The notes under the pieces: model-generated
What the model saw: only the letters and a program-made list of their open reading frames with translations
Database searches by the model: none
What the model was told of the DNA's origin: nothing
Made by a program: the position numbers and the translations under genes
From: a virus
DNA length: 64,000 bases
Direction: 5' to 3' (one strand)
Virus record (IMG/VR): IMGVR_UViG_3300025919_000136
Location: 1 to 64,000 of that record
Shown here: one piece after another, positions 55,301 through 61,725 of the stretch
Layout: the number at the start of each line of letters is the position of its first letter
Position numbering within the stretch: the first letter of the stretch is position 1

Positions 55301-55494
55301 GATCTAGGATACCCCTCAGACTCGTCGTCCGAGGTGCCCAGAGTCCACTCTATGGGGTCTAGCTCTGCGGCGTGCTTGGCTACTGCCACTAGTAGCTGCT
55401 CGTCCTGCTCGTCCATCAGTTCGGCCAGGTCTAGGAATTCCTGCTTGGTCAGCTTCTGCTTCAACGTCTCTACTGTCTGTTCTACAGTTGCCAT
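55297..55494 (-). CDS. Small acidic protein
   Basis: From ATG 55494, with AAGGAG six bases upstream, it has 65 residues. L-K-Q-K-L-T-K-Q-E-F-L-D-L-A-E-L-M-D-E-Q-D is a strong acidic helix, similar in pattern to the end of the protein at 47795. No function known. Confidence 0.63.
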   Translation of the reverse strand: MATVEQTVETLKQKLTKQEFLDLAELMDEQDEQLLVAVAKHAAELDPIEWTLGTSDDESEGYPRS

Positions 55495-55549
55495 GGTAGG
55501 CTCCTTCATGTTTAAATGGCTCTATACGGTCGATCGTAATGGAGGTAAC

Positions 55550-55702
55550 TTAGCGGTCCTTCCGGCCACGGTTGAAGCGAATCTCGTCGATGATTGCATC
55601 TCGCGCATCGATGATCCGGCAGACCAGATGATGGGTCGCACCGAGAATGAGGAGCATTATGAGAACGCTCATCGCGCAGATACAATTGATGATGCTGTCC
55701 AT
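55550..55702 (-). CDS. Small single-pass membrane protein
   Basis: From ATG 55702, with AAAAGGAACC upstream, it has 50 residues. Residues 4-26 form a membrane helix (I-N-C-I-C-A-M-S-V-L-I-M-L-L-I-L-G). A charged tail ends R-F-N-R-G-R-K-D-R. Confidence 0.63.
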   Translation of the reverse strand: MDSIINCICAMSVLIMLLILGATHHLVCRIIDARDAIIDEIRFNRGRKDR

Positions 55703-55743
55703 GTCGTTGGTTCCTTTTGGGATCGGGGAGCTGGGCAACGGCC

Positions 55744-56034
55744 CTACTCGCCTAGAATGCTGTCTCTAAGAGTTTGCAGACTCTCGTCTCGCTCCTTATC
55801 TAGTTGTGCCTGCAAGACTGCTCCGTCCGGGGTATGATCCGGGTGAACGCTCAGGTAGACTCTGACTTCTTCTCCCTTCTTGTTGGCGAAGTAAAGCCTG
55901 CCGGTCGCAGTGGACTGAACCGATAGACCACGGCGTGCTTGTGTCGCTGCTTGGTCGTAGGTTTTACAGTGGGTCATTCCGCCCACCGTCTTGACGTCTT
56001 TTGTATTGCGGTGGTGATAGCAGTTGGTTTTCAT
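55744..56034 (-). CDS. Hypothetical early protein
   Basis: From ATG 56034 (GGAAAA upstream) it has 95 residues; a GTG at 56073 is an alternative. M-T-H-C-K-T-Y-D-Q-A-A-T-Q-A-R-R-G, G-R-L-Y-F-A-N-K-K-G-E-E-V-R-V-Y and a C-terminal acidic helix are visible. No family. Confidence 0.58.
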   Translation of the reverse strand: MKTNCYHHRNTKDVKTVGGMTHCKTYDQAATQARRGLSVQSTATGRLYFANKKGEEVRVYLSVHPDHTPDGAVLQAQLDKERDESLQTLRDSILGE

Positions 56035-56087
56035 GATTTTCCATGGCGCTCCGGGGAGGGGCCACTCACGCACCCCCCTATAGCACG

Positions 56088-57110
56088 CTAGCTAGCGGCC
56101 TCCGCGAAGAACTGATCCAACGCCCGCCCACTCAGCGAACAACCCATTAGCAACTCCGGAGCAATGTGGCCTTCGTACCGCATGGGATGGCGGCGGGATT
56201 TCTTGGTGGGTTTGGGTGTGGGAGCACATTGAATGGCAGGCTTTGCGGCACGCCCACGCGGAGCATCCGTCCCAGAAGAGGGGCCATCTACGTTCAGCTT
56301 CGCCACAACCTGATGGCGAATCTCTACACGATCCGGCGCACGCTCGTAGACTGGATAGGAATTCAATACATTCTGGACTTCCTGCTGGATCTCGGCTTCG
56401 GTTGGGGCCAACGGCAACGGATCGCTTAGATCGATCGCCGGGACTTCCACGGCCACCGCCCCACCATGCTGCGGGTGGGGCAAGCCGTAGTGCTCGGCGC
56501 AGACCGGGCCGTAGCCAACTTCCACGGAACCTTCCTCTTCCAGCGTCCGACTGCAGAAGCAACAGGCCCCTAGCAGCTTGCCATACTCGGCGGCAACTTG
56601 TACCGGGTTGGCGGCGAACCGCAGCACTACTTCGCGAATGGCAGGAGTCATGGACTTGCCCTCCACCAGACGGCCATCAGGGTCGATGCGCCCGAACCAG
56701 GTACGGTCTTCGTATGAACCGGACGAGACAACCGAGAGGGATTGTGGGTGCTTGCTAGCCGAAGTATTCGGCAAGATGCGGAAGTCTACAACCTCCCCGG
56801 ACGGGGTGGTGGCTTGCAGCCGAACCTTGGGTCGCTTGAGTGCTTTGGCAGCCACCGCAAATAACTCGTAGATTTTGGCGACTTCGCCAACGGAAATGGG
56901 GGTGGACTTGGCGGCATCCATGGCCAGCTTGTGTACCCACCACCATTGTTCGCTGCTCAGTTGGCCCTTAGAGGTGAAGTCCGCGACCAACTTCGCGGCG
57001 AAGGAGTCGGGTTTACCTTCGGCCAACCCTACCAACGCTTCCATAGCTTCCCGGTACGTAAACGGCGATTCCAACGTTCCCCGCTTGCCTGCTACACGAT
57101 TCCGAATCAT
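56088..57110 (-). CDS. DUF6011-like protein with in-frame R
   Basis: In this 340-residue protein the centre has L-L-G-A-C-C-F-C-S-R-T-L followed by G-Y-G-P-V-C-A-E-H-Y-G, a small Cys/His zinc-like motif seen in phage and actinobacterial proteins of unknown role. The N-terminal 90 residues are helical. The C-terminal part contains V-D-G-P-S-S-G-T-D-A-P-R-G, the translation of an R copy, and ends in a repeat of the helical style. Own promoter module 31 bases upstream. Confidence 0.7.
   Translation of the reverse strand: MIRNRVAGKRGTLESPFTYREAMEALVGLAEGKPDSFAAKLVADFTSKGQLSSEQWWWVHKLAMDAAKSTPISVGEVAKIYELFAVAAKALKRPKVRLQATTPSGEVVDFRILPNTSASKHPQSLSVVSSGSYEDRTWFGRIDPDGRLVEGKSMTPAIREVVLRFAANPVQVAAEYGKLLGACCFCSRTLEEEGSVEVGYGPVCAEHYGLPHPQHGGAVAVEVPAIDLSDPLPLAPTEAEIQQEVQNVLNSYPVYERAPDRVEIRHQVVAKLNVDGPSSGTDAPRGRAAKPAIQCAPTPKPTKKSRRHPMRYEGHIAPELLMGCSLSGRALDQFFAEAAS
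56257..56285 (+). repeat. R copy in frame near the C-terminus of the DUF6011-like gene
   Basis: GCGGAGCATCCGTCCCAGAA variant, antisense; translated as P-S-S-G-T-D-A-P-R, matching the tail peptide at 21709 (P-S-S-G-E-S-A-P-R). The same frame was used in both genes. Confidence 0.82.
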
Positions 57111-57138
57111 ATCACGACCTCCTTGACTGACTTACCAT

Positions 57139-57173
57139 TAAGTATAACTCATCAGAGAAGGTTTGGGGGCCTT
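57139..57173 (-). promoter_or_regulatory. Promoter module before the DUF6011-like gene
   Basis: Reading leftward: GGCCCCCAAACC, CTGATGAGT, TATACT (57141-57146). GGAAAATAATT/AATTATTTTC palindrome at 57179-57201. Confidence 0.72.
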
Positions 57174-57222
57174 TTTATCGAAAATAATTTAATTATTTTC
57201 CAAGAGATTTGGGAGCGTGGCC

Positions 57223-57768
57223 CTACTGGTCCGCCTGACGAAGGCGACCTTGGCGCTTCTGAGCAGGGTTGCTCCATGCGGAATGGGCCGTATGCTTCGG
57301 ACCGAAAACACCCACTTCGGTGGCTGTCCCAACTTCAGGAAAGTCGCTGCGGTCCAAGTCGTGGGAAGCAAGCGGCTTGCGCAAGCATCCACAGGACTTC
57401 GCCACGCCTTGGATCATTTTTCCAACTGCAACCCTGGCGGTATTACCACAGTCACATTGACAGAGCCACATGGTGCTCTGGTTACCTGACTTTGAGATTC
57501 GCTTGCCGTCGTAGCGCACCGCCGTCAGCAGACCACTCCGAAGGCCGGTGATATCTTTGCGTTGGCATTGGGGTAGAGTGCTCTTGTAGCAACCGCTCAT
57601 GCCGCAGGACTTCACCCGACCAAGGCGCAAGTTTTGGGAGACTTGGGTCGTAATACGACCGCAATCACAGCGACAAATCCAATGGGCTCCGCCACGATTA
57701 TTCGAAGTCTGCTCGATGGCAACCAGTCTTCCAAATCGCTGCCCGGCAAGGTTAATGGCTTTTGGCAT
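57223..57768 (-). CDS. Tandem phage zinc-ribbon (AP2/HNH-associated) protein
   Basis: This 181-residue protein has two copies of G-x2-F/S-G-R/L-L ... W-x-C-x-C-D-C-G ... S-C-G (residues about 9-55 and 73-130), the domain usually fused to HNH nucleases in phages. No HNH motif is present, so it is either a decayed homing endonuclease or a DNA-binding regulator. It has its own promoter module and a good ribosome site. Confidence 0.75.
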   Translation of the reverse strand: MPKAINLAGQRFGRLVAIEQTSNNRGGAHWICRCDCGRITTQVSQNLRLGRVKSCGMSGCYKSTLPQCQRKDITGLRSGLLTAVRYDGKRISKSGNQSTMWLCQCDCGNTARVAVGKMIQGVAKSCGCLRKPLASHDLDRSDFPEVGTATEVGVFGPKHTAHSAWSNPAQKRQGRLRQADQ

Positions 57769-57800
57769 ATTCGTTCCTTTTGGTTTTAACGACTTACCTT

Positions 57801-57834
57801 ATATTATGACTGATTGGGATGGGTTTGGGGGACT
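57801..57834 (-). promoter_or_regulatory. Promoter module before the tandem zinc-ribbon gene
   Basis: Reading leftward: GTCCCCCAAACC, CCAATCAGT, CATAAT (57803-57808). Shared leader TAAGTCGTTAAAACC between the -10 and the AAAAGGAAC site. Confidence 0.75.
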
Positions 57835-57865
57835 TTCAGAAAATATTCTCAACTATTTTTCCAAC

Positions 57866-57896
57866 GAAAAGGGGCAGGGGCCGAAGCCCCCGCCCC
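57866..57896 (-). terminator. Intrinsic terminator with UUCG-type loop
   Basis: GGGGC-x-GGGGC (57871-57881) pairs with GCCCC-x-GCCCC (57886-57896); on the minus strand the loop is TTCG and TTTTCG follows. It ends the 67-residue gene 17 bases after its stop. Confidence 0.88.
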
Positions 57897-57912
57897 CAAA
57901 GCACCACGCCAA

Positions 57913-58116
57913 CTAAACATTGCGGGCAACGGCTTCGCCCATTTCTTCGTGAAACCACTCGGCCATCGCCGGGATTTCGAGCAACCGGGCAACCTCTTCG
58001 AGGATCACGATTTGATTTTCCTCACCTTCGCACAGATTCGGCTTCGCGCGCAAGGTTTGCGCCTTTTCGCGGCAGGCCAGGATGACCAATTCGGTGGTTC
58101 GGGTTTCGACGATCAT
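57913..58116 (-). CDS. Small helical early protein
   Basis: From ATG 58116 it has 67 residues: helices E-L-V-I-L-A-C-R-E-K-A-Q-T-L and I-V-I-L-E-E-V-A-R-L-L-E. The ribosome site GGGAG lies within a partial R copy. A promoter module lies 46 bases upstream. Family unknown. Confidence 0.64.
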   Translation of the reverse strand: MIVETRTTELVILACREKAQTLRAKPNLCEGEENQIVILEEVARLLEIPAMAEWFHEEMGEAVARNV

Positions 58117-58140
58117 GGATTTCTCCCAGAAAACCGGCGC
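58117..58140 (+). repeat. Partial R copy supplying a ribosome site
   Basis: TTCTCCCAGAAAACCGG is the right half of R. Read leftward it gives CTGGGAGAAATCC before ATG 58116, so this copy may have been kept as a translation signal. Confidence 0.55.
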
Positions 58141-58159
58141 TACATTCTGCCGGCACCAA

Positions 58160-58194
58160 ACAGTATAACCGATCGGGACGGGTTTGAGTGGGTT
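58160..58194 (-). promoter_or_regulatory. Promoter module before the 67-residue gene
   Basis: Reading leftward: ACCCACTCAAACC, CCCGATCGGT, TATACT (58162-58167). A GAAAATATTTTC palindrome follows upstream (58211-58222). Confidence 0.75.
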
Positions 58195-58232
58195 TTGGAG
58201 AAGTATTTTGGAAAATATTTTCGGAGCAATGA

Positions 58233-58256
58233 GGGGAGCGCCTGAAAGCGCTCCCC
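58233..58256 (-). terminator. 9-bp hairpin after the 85-residue gene
   Basis: GGGGAGCGC pairs perfectly with GCGCTCCCC around a 6-base loop, nine bases after the stop. No strong T-run. Confidence 0.62.
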
Positions 58257-58264
58257 ACTCCCCA

Positions 58265-58522
58265 CTAGAACGTTTGCTCAATCCCTGTAGGCTGCCAGTA
58301 GGATTCGTCCTTGCCTCCGCCACCGTTGGCAGAGTCGTCATGCTCCGGACGGATTACCAAACCGAGAACTTCGGGATTGTTCGGCTGGGCTACCACCATC
58401 AACCCTGTTACCGAATTCTCCTCGGGCGTCCACCACTGGCAAGGAACGCCCACGAGAACGGGCGTGTCCTCAGGAATCGGGAGTTCCTGCAGGGCCTTTA
58501 CGAATTGCTTCAACGTAATCAT
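58265..58522 (-). CDS. Hypothetical early protein
   Basis: From ATG 58522, with CAAAGGAG nearby, it has 85 residues. M-I-T-L-K-Q-F-V-K-A-L-Q-E-L-P, P-V-L-V-G and E-V-L-G-L-V-I-R-P-E resemble a phage family of small proteins with E-L-x-x-L-P-x-D-x-x-V starts. Function unknown. Confidence 0.64.
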   Translation of the reverse strand: MITLKQFVKALQELPIPEDTPVLVGVPCQWWTPEENSVTGLMVVAQPNNPEVLGLVIRPEHDDSANGGGGKDESYWQPTGIEQTF

Positions 58523-58560
58523 TCTGTCTCCTTTGAACGGCTTGAATTGAACAACAAGCA

Positions 58561-58592
58561 TCAGTATAACCGATCGCGCAGCGTTTGGGACA
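58561..58592 (-). promoter_or_regulatory. Promoter module before the 85-residue gene
   Basis: Reading leftward: GTCCCAAACGC, GCGATCGGT, TATACT (58563-58568). The upstream AT box is weaker (GGAAAATTCCC). Confidence 0.68.
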
Positions 58593-58815
58593 TAAGCCCT
58601 TACGTCGAATTTGGGAATTTTCCAAAGTATTTTTCTTGACCTATATTCTGGAGCGAGCACCCCCCAAACTGCTCGCTATTCGCGGAGCATCCTGCCCAGA
58701 GGATGGCCCAACCATTTAAAGCGGTCTAGCAGCCGGTTTAAAGCGACTTTATAGCAGTAGGCCTTAGTGGTCCGGGGGCGCGAAAATCGTTTTTACGGCT
58801 CTATACGTCAAAAGG
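58593..58815. other. Intergenic region with hairpin, R copy and GC-box
   Basis: AGCGAGCA (58652-58659) pairs with TGCTCGCT (58670-58677). An R copy follows at 58682. Then TTTAAAGCG occurs twice (about 58716 and 58734) and GGGGGCGCGAA lies at 58774-58784, a box also found in both arms of the 45.3-45.8 kb locus. No credible gene. It may be a second control site. Confidence 0.45.
58682..58709 (+). repeat. R copy with compensatory base changes
   Basis: GCGGAGCATCCTGCCCAGAG variant in which CATCC pairs with GGATG, where the consensus has CATCT and AGATG. Both sides changed together, which supports a selected stem. Confidence 0.88.
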
Positions 58816-59049
58816 TTACTCCGTGTAGTCATCCACGATCGCTTGGATTTCGAAGGTTTGGAGTGGCGCAGCCAAGGTTAGCGAACAGATGCTCAAGTGG
58901 AAGGTAAGCGAGTCGTGGTCCTGGTGTTCGCGGGAGAGGCATTCCAGTTGAGTCTCGGCATTGTTATCGTGGTTATACTTTCCCACCAACACCTGCTCGC
59001 CAGAGCCATTGAACGAATAGTAGATCAAGTTGCCTTCGCGAATGAACAT
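58816..59049 (-). CDS. Hypothetical early protein
   Basis: This 77-residue protein has beta segments L-I-Y-Y-S-F-N-G-S-G-E-Q-V-L-V-G and a C-terminal acidic end. No family. It overlaps the next gene's stop by one base (TAATG). Confidence 0.62.
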   Translation of the reverse strand: MFIREGNLIYYSFNGSGEQVLVGKYNHDNNAETQLECLSREHQDHDSLTFHLSICSLTLAAPLQTFEIQAIVDDYTE

Positions 59050-59255
59050 TAGTCCTCTTCGTCCCCTTCCCGCTTCACGGTGCGATCGATCGAAATCACG
59101 ACCGTGGCTCCAGCGGCATCCTCAACCCTCAACCAATTGCGGCCAATGGTTCGCACGATGCCGCGTTGCGGGGTGGTGTTGCCATGTCCGTTTTCGTACT
59201 GCACGATGTCGTACTCGTTGAAGTCGGCGGCTGTGGGTATAGCGGTGGATTTCAT
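59049..59255 (-). CDS. Small SH3-like protein
   Basis: This 68-residue protein has Y-D-I-V-Q-Y, R-G-I-V-R-T-I-G-R-N-W-L-R-V and A-G-A-T-V-V-I, a small-barrel pattern like the protein at 12012. Acidic tail. Possibly RNA- or protein-binding. Confidence 0.63.
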   Translation of the reverse strand: MKSTAIPTAADFNEYDIVQYENGHGNTTPQRGIVRTIGRNWLRVEDAAGATVVISIDRTVKREGDEED

Positions 59256-59264
59256 ATTTGTCCT

Positions 59265-59450
59265 TTAGCGGAACCGAATGACGTCTGCAATGTGCAGCGC
59301 ACGTTCGGTGTCGGTCATGTGCGGGTGGCGGAAGGCGTAGGTCATCTCGGCTACGAAGAAGAATGCTGCTAGAGTCCAAAGTAGGTAAATGGCAGCCTTC
59401 CACAGCTTGATCTCGGTTTGGATGTCTATCCTTGGCTTTTTCATGGTCAT
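59265..59450 (-). CDS. Small single-pass membrane protein
   Basis: From ATG 59450 (ATGA with the upstream stop) it has 61 residues. The membrane helix spans about 18-38 (A-I-Y-L-L-W-T-L-A-A-F-F-F-V-A-E-M-T) with charged ends. Family unknown. Confidence 0.64.
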   Translation of the reverse strand: MTMKKPRIDIQTEIKLWKAAIYLLWTLAAFFFVAEMTYAFRHPHMTDTERALHIADVIRFR

Positions 59451-59845
59451 CCTGAAGAATCTACTCGGTTCGACACGCCGCACTTCGAGCAGGTATTCGT
59501 GTGGTCGAACATAGCATGGGTGACCGTCGTCCAGATGTGCTCGCAGCCAATGTAGAAGTAGCGCGTATGCTCGTTCTGGTTGCGTGGACGCATGCGGCCT
59601 ACCGCCCACTGGTCGAACCAGACGATGTCGAGCGCACGGAAGGACAAGCCTTGGTCCCCCTCAAAGTTCATCAGTTGGCGGTGCTCTTCGAAGCGGGACT
59701 GCGGATAGATTCGGCCGTAGTACTCGTGCTCCGAGATCTCGACCATTGGTTGCGGTGGTCGGTTGTGGTTGCCAAACTCTTGCAGCCAAGGCCGATCGAC
59801 GAATTCGATTTCGGGCGTCTGGCACCAGACCAAGCGGTAGCTCAT
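59447..59845 (-). CDS. Hypothetical protein with CxxC
   Basis: In this 132-residue protein the N-terminus is rich in aromatic residues (P-W-L-Q-E-F-G-N-H, Y-Y-G-R-I-Y). The C-terminus has G-C-E-H-I-W and T-C-S-K-C-G, a possible His/Cys zinc site. No family. Confidence 0.63.
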   Translation of the reverse strand: MSYRLVWCQTPEIEFVDRPWLQEFGNHNRPPQPMVEISEHEYYGRIYPQSRFEEHRQLMNFEGDQGLSFRALDIVWFDQWAVGRMRPRNQNEHTRYFYIGCEHIWTTVTHAMFDHTNTCSKCGVSNRVDSSG

Positions 59846-60063
59846 TTAATCTCCTGCAGCCCGGACAGCTTCCCCTCTGGAGAAATGGTTAGCTTCCTAT
59901 ACTCGCCATACTTCAGCCCCATCCAACCGCCACCAGCGCGCGACTCCAGGCGAACGTAGCGCTCGTTCAGCTTCAGCCGCTTGTTAGCCTTATATAAGTG
60001 GTTGTTCTGGCCGACGGTCCAACCTTTGGACTTGGCCCAGTCTACCAGTGCTTGCTTGGTCAT
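59842..60063 (-). CDS. Small protein, paralogue of 51670
   Basis: This 73-residue protein has W-A-K-S-K-G-W-T, R-L-K-L-N-E-R-Y-V-R-L, G-G-G-W-M-G-L and Y-R-K-L-T, aligning with the protein at 51670. The pair brackets the early region. A DNA- or RNA-binding role is a guess. Confidence 0.68.
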   Translation of the reverse strand: MTKQALVDWAKSKGWTVGQNNHLYKANKRLKLNERYVRLESRAGGGWMGLKYGEYRKLTISPEGKLSGLQEIK

Positions 60064-60293
60064 TCACGCCCCCATACGGCTTCGTCGATTTCTTCCTTAT
60101 CCTCGACCGGTTGCGGCGTGTTGGTGCTCTCTTCCTCCGCAAAGTAGGTCACGAAGATGTATGGCTCCCCGTCCATTTCGACCAACACTACAACATCACC
60201 TTCGTCGTTGGAAAGTACTTGGGCGGTGGAACCGTCGGTGGTGGGCGTGAAGCCCAAAGTGGAGAGATGAAATGCTGCTTCGGAGACTTTCAT
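60060..60293 (-). CDS. Hypothetical acidic early protein
   Basis: From ATG 60293 (AAGGAA upstream) it has 77 residues. L-G-F-T-P-T-T-D-G-S-T, D-V-V-V-L-V-E-M-D-G-E-P-Y-I-F-V and an acidic tail (V-E-D-K-E-E-I-D-E-A). It is the first leftward protein gene after the tRNA-like gene and may share its transcript. Confidence 0.63.
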   Translation of the reverse strand: MKVSEAAFHLSTLGFTPTTDGSTAQVLSNDEGDVVVLVEMDGEPYIFVTYFAEEESTNTPQPVEDKEEIDEAVWGRE

Positions 60294-60593
60294 TGGATTC
60301 CTTAAGATAGAGGTAGCAAGGCTGGTTGAGCTACTGACGATCATCGCACTACGCTGCAGCGCGTAGGCTCCCGAGGTTCGCTCTCAGTCGGGTTATCAGC
60401 AAGTCGAACACTGCATGTATACGACAGCGGCAGCAAACTTGCTCTCGCCGGACCATGCCGACTCTCCACGGAACCAGCCTTGCCCCATGCAAGCAAACCA
60501 GGAGGCAGGACTCAACTACCTAGCGGGATAGCTGGGGTACAATCGCGAAGTCTTACGACCGTGCCATACGTCCCGAATTGTTCCTGGTTGCTC
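60294..60593. other. Non-coding stretch left of the tRNA-like gene
   Basis: About 300 bases lack a credible ORF on either strand. GC-rich short stems such as GCAAACTTGC (60431-60440) occur but no second tRNA was found. It would be transcribed leftward with the tRNA-like gene and could be a structured leader or small RNA. Confidence 0.45.
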
Positions 60594-60669
60594 TGGGAAC
60601 TCCGATCGGGCTCGAACCGATACTGTAGCCGAATTACTCGGGTGCCTCTGCCAGTTGGGCTACGAAGTT
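60594..60669 (-). tRNA. tRNA or tRNA-like gene with encoded CCA
   Basis: Reading leftward, the 76-base element has a 7-bp acceptor stem (AACTTCG with CGGAGTT), TA at 8-9, a D arm with GCC/GGC and CTGG loop, a perfect T arm (ATCGG-TTCGAGC-CCGAT) and C-CCA at the end. The anticodon arm is abnormal: CCGA/TCGG closes only five bases (GTAAT), while a 7-base loop would have G instead of U at position 33 and TAA in the anticodon place. A phage promoter module lies 30 bases upstream. It may be a tRNA mimic. Confidence 0.65.
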
Positions 60670-60696
60670 CTTAGGAGCCACAGCAGGCTCCACCGT

Positions 60697-60731
60697 ATAT
60701 TATGCCCCAAGCGAACAGCTTTGGGGGCCGT
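60697..60731 (-). promoter_or_regulatory. Promoter module before the tRNA-like gene
   Basis: Reading leftward: GGCCCCCAAAGC, GCTTGGGG, CATAAT (60699-60704). An AAAATAACT/AGTTATTTT palindrome lies upstream (60744-60765). The CGATC box is not kept. Confidence 0.68.
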
Positions 60732-60871
60732 TTTCTCTTGTATACGAAAATAACTGGGTAGTTATTTTGATAGGACCCTGCCAGAACCGCTCAGGATCCG
60801 CTAATTAAGGCATACTTGCTGCGGTAGCGAGAACCGCACCGAGCCCCTAACCAGCCCAGGAAACTGTTGGC

Positions 60872-61249
60872 ATGGAATACAGCAACGACACTATCACATA
60901 CTGGGAATGTCCAGTATGCTTGCGGCAAATAGACTCTTGGGAATTCGATGTTCACCTCTTCCGTCACTTAGCGGAGGACACCCCAACTACTAACGGCAAC
61001 GGACATTGTGGGCACGACCACGGAACCTTAGTAGCTGCAGCTATAGATTTGCTAGGGGCGGGCGCTACGAATGGCTTCGGCGTGGTGGAAGTTGGTGATC
61101 CCGGACTGGAAGAGTTCCTGACGAAGCAAGAGGCGGAACTGATGGAGTTCGACGTCTGGTTGAGTTGCGAACAGTTACGACGCTACCGCATCTACTGGGA
61201 GCGACACTACAGGAAATACCGAGCCGAGGAAGATGGAGGGGATGATTAG
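60872..61249 (+). CDS. C2H2-like zinc-finger protein
   Basis: This 125-residue protein has C-P-V-C-L-R-Q ... F-D-V-H-L-F-R-H, matching C-x2-C-x12-H-x4-H near residues 13-34. A Gly/Asn/His segment (G-N-G-H-C-G-H-D-H-G) could add metal ligands. The C-terminal helix is Arg/Tyr-rich. It is the first gene of the rightward block and could be a regulator of it; the upstream region has no module of the leftward type. Confidence 0.68.
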   Translation: MEYSNDTITYWECPVCLRQIDSWEFDVHLFRHLAEDTPTTNGNGHCGHDHGTLVAAAIDLLGAGATNGFGVVEVGDPGLEEFLTKQEAELMEFDVWLSCEQLRRYRIYWERHYRKYRAEEDGGDD

Positions 61250-61674
61250 TGGCCATAATAGACCCTGGATGGAACCGAGCCAACTTCAGCTCCGACCCAT
61301 TCCGTCTCATGTTCGACAATTACTTCCTTCGAACCGGGACGCGCCACCCAGCAGACCCCAAGTACAAGGAATGGCAGGAAGCACAAAGCGTACCACCTGG
61401 CAACCCTTCGGCTGGACGTGGAGCATCTCCTCCAGAAGATGGGCCAAAATCCAAAGTTCCATACGTATCGCTAGAGGTTCGCAGGGCTGCAGATTTTCTG
61501 GCAGCGAACTCGACGGTGCGCTCTGACTACATAACCACATCGCCAGAGCGAATGAAAGCGGCTTTCCGCGAAGCGACTCAGAAGTTACGCCCCGACCTTG
61601 GCCGCAACCACGAAGCTTCGGTTCAGTTGAACGCAGCCTACGCCACGCTGAAGCGATTCCATGGTGTTCGGTGA
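61249..61674 (+). CDS. J-domain-like protein with in-frame R
   Basis: The GTG start overlaps the upstream TAG; 141 residues. The C-terminal 45 residues (A-T-Q-K-L-R-P-D-L-G-R-N-H ... L-N-A-A-Y-A-T-L-K) resemble a J domain in which H-P-D became R-P-D. G-A-S-P-P-E-D-G-P-K-S-K is the translation of an R copy and sits at the domain boundary. A DnaK-recruiting role is possible, but loss of His in H-P-D would weaken it. Confidence 0.65.
   Translation: MAIIDPGWNRANFSSDPFRLMFDNYFLRTGTRHPADPKYKEWQEAQSVPPGNPSAGRGASPPEDGPKSKVPYVSLEVRRAADFLAANSTVRSDYITTSPERMKAAFREATQKLRPDLGRNHEASVQLNAAYATLKRFHGVR
61418..61445 (+). repeat. Consensus R copy in frame within the J-domain-like gene
   Basis: GTGGAGCATCTCCTCCAGAA variant, sense, translated G-A-S-P-P-E-D-G-P-K. 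Nearly the same peptide is made at 34913 and 42103, where the gene lies on the other strand. Confidence 0.85.
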
Positions 61675-61725
61675 AGGGTCCAATAAGTACGGCAGCCGTT
61701 TCTGACAGCAAACGACTAAACCTTA

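Noticed and set aside
60294-60593. A second tRNA in the divergent region
   Set aside because: No T-arm with matching acceptor stem could be folded by eye.
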